DNA from: Apostichopus japonicus
Taxonomy: Eukaryota > Echinodermata > Holothuroidea > Aspidochirotida > Stichopodidae
Direction of reading: 5' to 3'
DNA length: 64,000 nucleotides
Assembly: GCF_037975245.1 (NCBI RefSeq)
Contig: NC_092571.1
Span: 10,921,917 to 10,985,916 of the forward strand
The position numbers and the translations under genes were made by a program. The notes below the pieces were generated by a model that saw only the letters and a list, made by a program, of their open reading frames with translations, did not search any database and was not told where the DNA came from. Positions 61,251 through 64,000 of this stretch are shown here, piece after piece (positions within the stretch are counted from its first letter, which is position 1; the number at the start of each line of letters is the position of its first letter).

Positions 61251-61572
61251 TATACACGCAAAAAAATGGAGTGTTGAATTTGAACACTTTCCAGGTGTAA
61301 CCGTTCACCCTACACCTGAAGGGTTACTCTGACCCTGAGTAGGGTTACATAATTCATGTAGCGTGTATTTTTTACACCTGCAGAAAGTGTACTTTCAGTT
61401 CGAGCATTCCGATTGGTCAAACCTCCCATCAGCTGGATTCTTAGTGCAAGTTCAGGGTTTAAACCACTGACAACATTTATCGTTACTAAATGTACTATAG
61501 TAACCACGGCCATATATACGTGCAAGCCACATAACGTTACGTACTCAGTGTGCGATAACGAGCTACAATGGC

Positions 61573-62899
61573 ATGGAAAATGACGTTATAGGAGACTGGG
61601 ACCTGGAAGAATTGATTGAAAAATTCGGAGGTATGTTTTGATATTATGTAAGTGAACGTGAAAAGAACGAGATATGCTTATAGAGACCCACGACTAAGTT
61701 GGGTAGACGAATGCATTTGAATCGCTTGCGTTACGTAGACCTAACGTTAAAGTCATACGATAAGTTAATATAATAGGCTAGGTTCTATTTGTCATAGTCC
61801 ACTGATAATTGTCAACGAATCTGTGTAACCTACATACAAGTAAAATTAAACGGAATTGCCTACGGACGGACGGAGAGGACTTTGATCTAGGCCTTTTATG
61901 TAACCTAGTGCATTCTATTCCTTTTGGGCGTTAACCGTAACTTCGTATACCCTGCGAGTCACTTTTTTAAGTAGTAGTAGTACTAGTAGGATATACTTAA
62001 GCTATTTCAAGGCAATGCATTTTTAATAGCATCGGGCATGGGCCTATAGTTACGCTGGTACTATGTAACATACATATGTAAACATATATTCATGTAATGC
62101 AATATATAATTACTACTAATTGCCATTTTAGCTTGTAAGTTGTGGCAAGTAGGCCGGAGCTGATGTGGATCGGTGATACTTTTAGACCTAGGCCCAACTA
62201 TAATTTAGCGATATTATGGAAGTGATCTAGCTGTTATAGTTCATAGCCATCTACACAATTGCATACAATGGGAGTGAGCATTGTTTTAAGCATTGTTAAC
62301 ATGATGCATTGGTTGTAAAAGTTGCCTACATTGTCTGATGAAAGTTTAATGCAAGTTCCTGTTTGACAAGGAATCACTATAGGCCATCTGGCTTTCTAGT
62401 TTCAAACGTGCTTGAAGAAGACAAACCACAACTAATTAAATTGTGTGCATTTTCTTTAGGAATGTCAATGTTTTGTGAGGGGTACATGTAAATAACTGCT
62501 TATGCTCCAAGAAGGTTTTATCACAACTTCATTATGATGGGAATTTTCTTTTCTTTTCTTTGTTACTTAGGTAGCATCAACTTGGAATTCTATTTGCAAA
62601 AGATTTTAGAAAGACCTCAGCAATATGTGTTACTTCTTGGAGGAAGCAAAATACATCCTCAGCAGTCATTTGTGATCATCGAGGGACATGCCCTACCCCA
62701 GAGGACATTTATGAAGCCATTGATGTTGCTTCAAATGATTCTACGCGTTAAATCTGAATTATACCAAATTGCAAGTTTCGGTGCCTGGGAATTTTTCCAA
62801 AAAGTTGTCTACCAGTTGCCTGGTGGTGTGAAGCGCAACCAGATTCGATATTGTTATGCTTACCGTGCCAACAAAAAAGACAAAGTAACTGCAGTTTAG
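61573..62899 (+). pseudogene. Two-exon gene in TIR element copy 2 (open but probably frame-shifted)
   Basis: Exon 1 61573-61630 (ATG, MENDVIGDWDLEELIEKF; donor CGGAG|gtatgt). Exon 2 62571-62899 (acceptor tgttacttag), 387 nt in all, 128 residues with no stop. It reads SINLEFYLQKILERPQQYV, LPQRTFMKPL, and GAWEFFQKVVYQLPGGVK. Compared with copy 1 a T is missing near 62728. The stretch between MKPL and IASFGAW is therefore read in a different frame from the more protein-like copy 1 (EAIDVCFKLFYVLNLNYTK). The original protein cannot be read directly from either copy. No known domain was recognised; whether it is a host gene fragment or an element gene is open. Confidence 0.5.
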
Positions 62900-63380
62900 C
62901 AGTTGTCATAGACAGCACTCCACGTTTCCTCATCTCACGGATCAGAATGTATGTAAAGTTGTTGCTTATTTGGAATTGTCTTTGGGAAGAGTTGTTTCTT
63001 TGTGTTTAATTTGGAATACAAAGGGCACGAGCCAACAACAAAGGCAAAGTAACTGCAGTGTAGCAGTCATCAGAGACAGCACTCTACGTTTTCTCATCCC
63101 ACGGATCAGCATATATCTAAAGTTGTTGCCTATTTGAAATTGACTTTGGGAAGAGTTGTTTCTTGTGTTAAATCTTGAATACCAAAAGGCATTTGCCAAC
63201 AACAAATACATAGTCACTGTAGTGTAGCAGTCATCATACACAGCACTCCATGTTTTCTCATCCCATGGATCAGAATTTCTCTAAACTTGTTGCATATTTG
63301 AAATTGACTTTGGGAAGAATTGTTTCTTTGTGTTTAATCTGGAATACCAAAAGGCATGCGCAAACAATAAAGACCAAGTA
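62880..63380. repeat. ~165-bp tandem repeat, three units
   Basis: Units start near 62884, 63045 and 63212, each with gtaactgcagt-like, gacagcactc, tctcatc(t/c)ca(c/t)gg, tttgggaaga(g/a)ttgtttc and a taccaaaaggca-like block. The first unit overlaps the end of the element's gene. Copy 1 has a single unit plus part of another, split by its insertion. Confidence 0.85.
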
Positions 63381-63873
63381 ACTGAACTGTAGCAATTGAA
63401 AATGTTGGCACTTTTAAGTTGACTTCATTCCACAATACAGTACTTTTATAGCCTAAATTGTTTATTTTACATTTAATGGGATATAATATATGGACCTCTG
63501 GAATAGGAAGGTAGTAGGGTGTTTAATTGCTGAAAATCGCACATTCTGAATTGTTTGTGTTGTCATTGCTTTTTGCTCTCTCTTAAATGTACCTCTCTGC
63601 TGTGAGCGATTCAAACATGCATCCATATATTGTTTACCTAATTACTAGGTAATAATTAACCTGAAACCTGTATAAAATATTTACTAAATGGGTGCTATGT
63701 AAACTTCTCTGGCAAAATTTTACATAACAGTGTTGTATTTGCGTTACATAATAAACATGTAAAACTGTACAAACCAGCAGTTAAGTAATTTTTACTTAAA
63801 TGTTTAAGTGTTCTTATTTCACATGCAAGTTAAGTATAATTTTACTTAACCTGTGTATCACGTTTTTTGAGTG

Positions 63874-64000
63874 TAAGTGTTATATTTATGGGATTTGGGG
63901 TTTGCAATTTCACCTGCAATTGTCAATTGAACATCAGTAAGGTGTTGGCTATATTCGACACGCAAAAAGTGTAAGAATAGCCAGACATGTGGTGTTACTA
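63874..64000. other. Right edge of window
   Basis: Not Ig-like. Contains acacgcaaaaagtgtaag at about 63959, a short word that resembles a TIR start facing a TIR end, perhaps another element boundary. Confidence 0.3.

Larger units (their letters stand above)
61255..63873. mobile_element. TIR element, copy 2, inserted in Ig copy C
   Basis: Starts with CACGCAAAAAAATGGAGTG at 61255, directly after Ig-derived ctcgttagtatct. The body follows copy 1 to about 63780. Beyond that the 3' part differs: ttaagt/acttaa words, then cacgttttttgagtg ending at 63873, a diverged right TIR. The Ig gene does not resume after 63873, so the right boundary or the target is rearranged. It lacks the ~600-bp insertion of copy 1 but has an expanded ~165-bp tandem repeat. 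Confidence 0.6.

Overview
This window reads as nuclear DNA of a marine invertebrate, most likely a deuterostome and possibly a holothurian echinoderm (an inference from the gene families and repeat style; no marker gene proves it). Real genes are split by GT-AG introns and lie among AT-rich repeats, microsatellites and many retrotransposon fragments. Bacterial features such as operons and ribosome binding sites are absent.

Layout. 0-9 kb: a 1.2-kb ATCT microsatellite, a degenerate triplicated repeat, a T-poor GAC/GAG tract, a Penelope-like GIY-YIG endonuclease fragment, a tRNA-derived SINE, then several empty kb. 9.5-13.7 kb (minus): a three-exon gene for a RING-less, double-B-box TRIM-like protein of 672 residues. 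Its middle exon looks like the product of a tandem duplication with both breakpoints inside exons. 14.5-17.9 kb: an element with terminal inverted repeats (TIRs) carrying a decayed spliced gene. 18.9-20.3 kb: a decayed non-LTR retrotransposon (minus). 22.1-23.0 kb (minus): a second gene or fragment with the same C-terminal domain as the TRIM-like protein. 23.6 kb: a clean hAT-type MITE. 25.4-28.0 kb: a SINE and a 5'-truncated CR1/L2-like element. 28.8-42.3 kb (plus): a four-exon MFS transporter of the monocarboxylate transporter type (440 residues). Its 9.3-kb second intron holds a nearly full-length CR1/L2-like element and a rearranged Penelope-like element. 42.8-47.0 kb: nothing recognised. 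47.1-61.3 kb (minus): a tandem array of immunoglobulin-superfamily receptor genes. Copy A is intact and has a single coding exon, copy B is a pseudogene, and copy C is a broken fragment cut by a second TIR element. About 5 kb of flank is duplicated with A and B, and a non-LTR element lies between them. 61.3-64.0 kb: the second TIR element.

The TRIM-like and Ig genes are of kinds often linked to immunity, but nothing here shows that they act together; the common theme is local duplication and decay. Exon joins were set by splice sites and matching phase only, with no transcript or database evidence.
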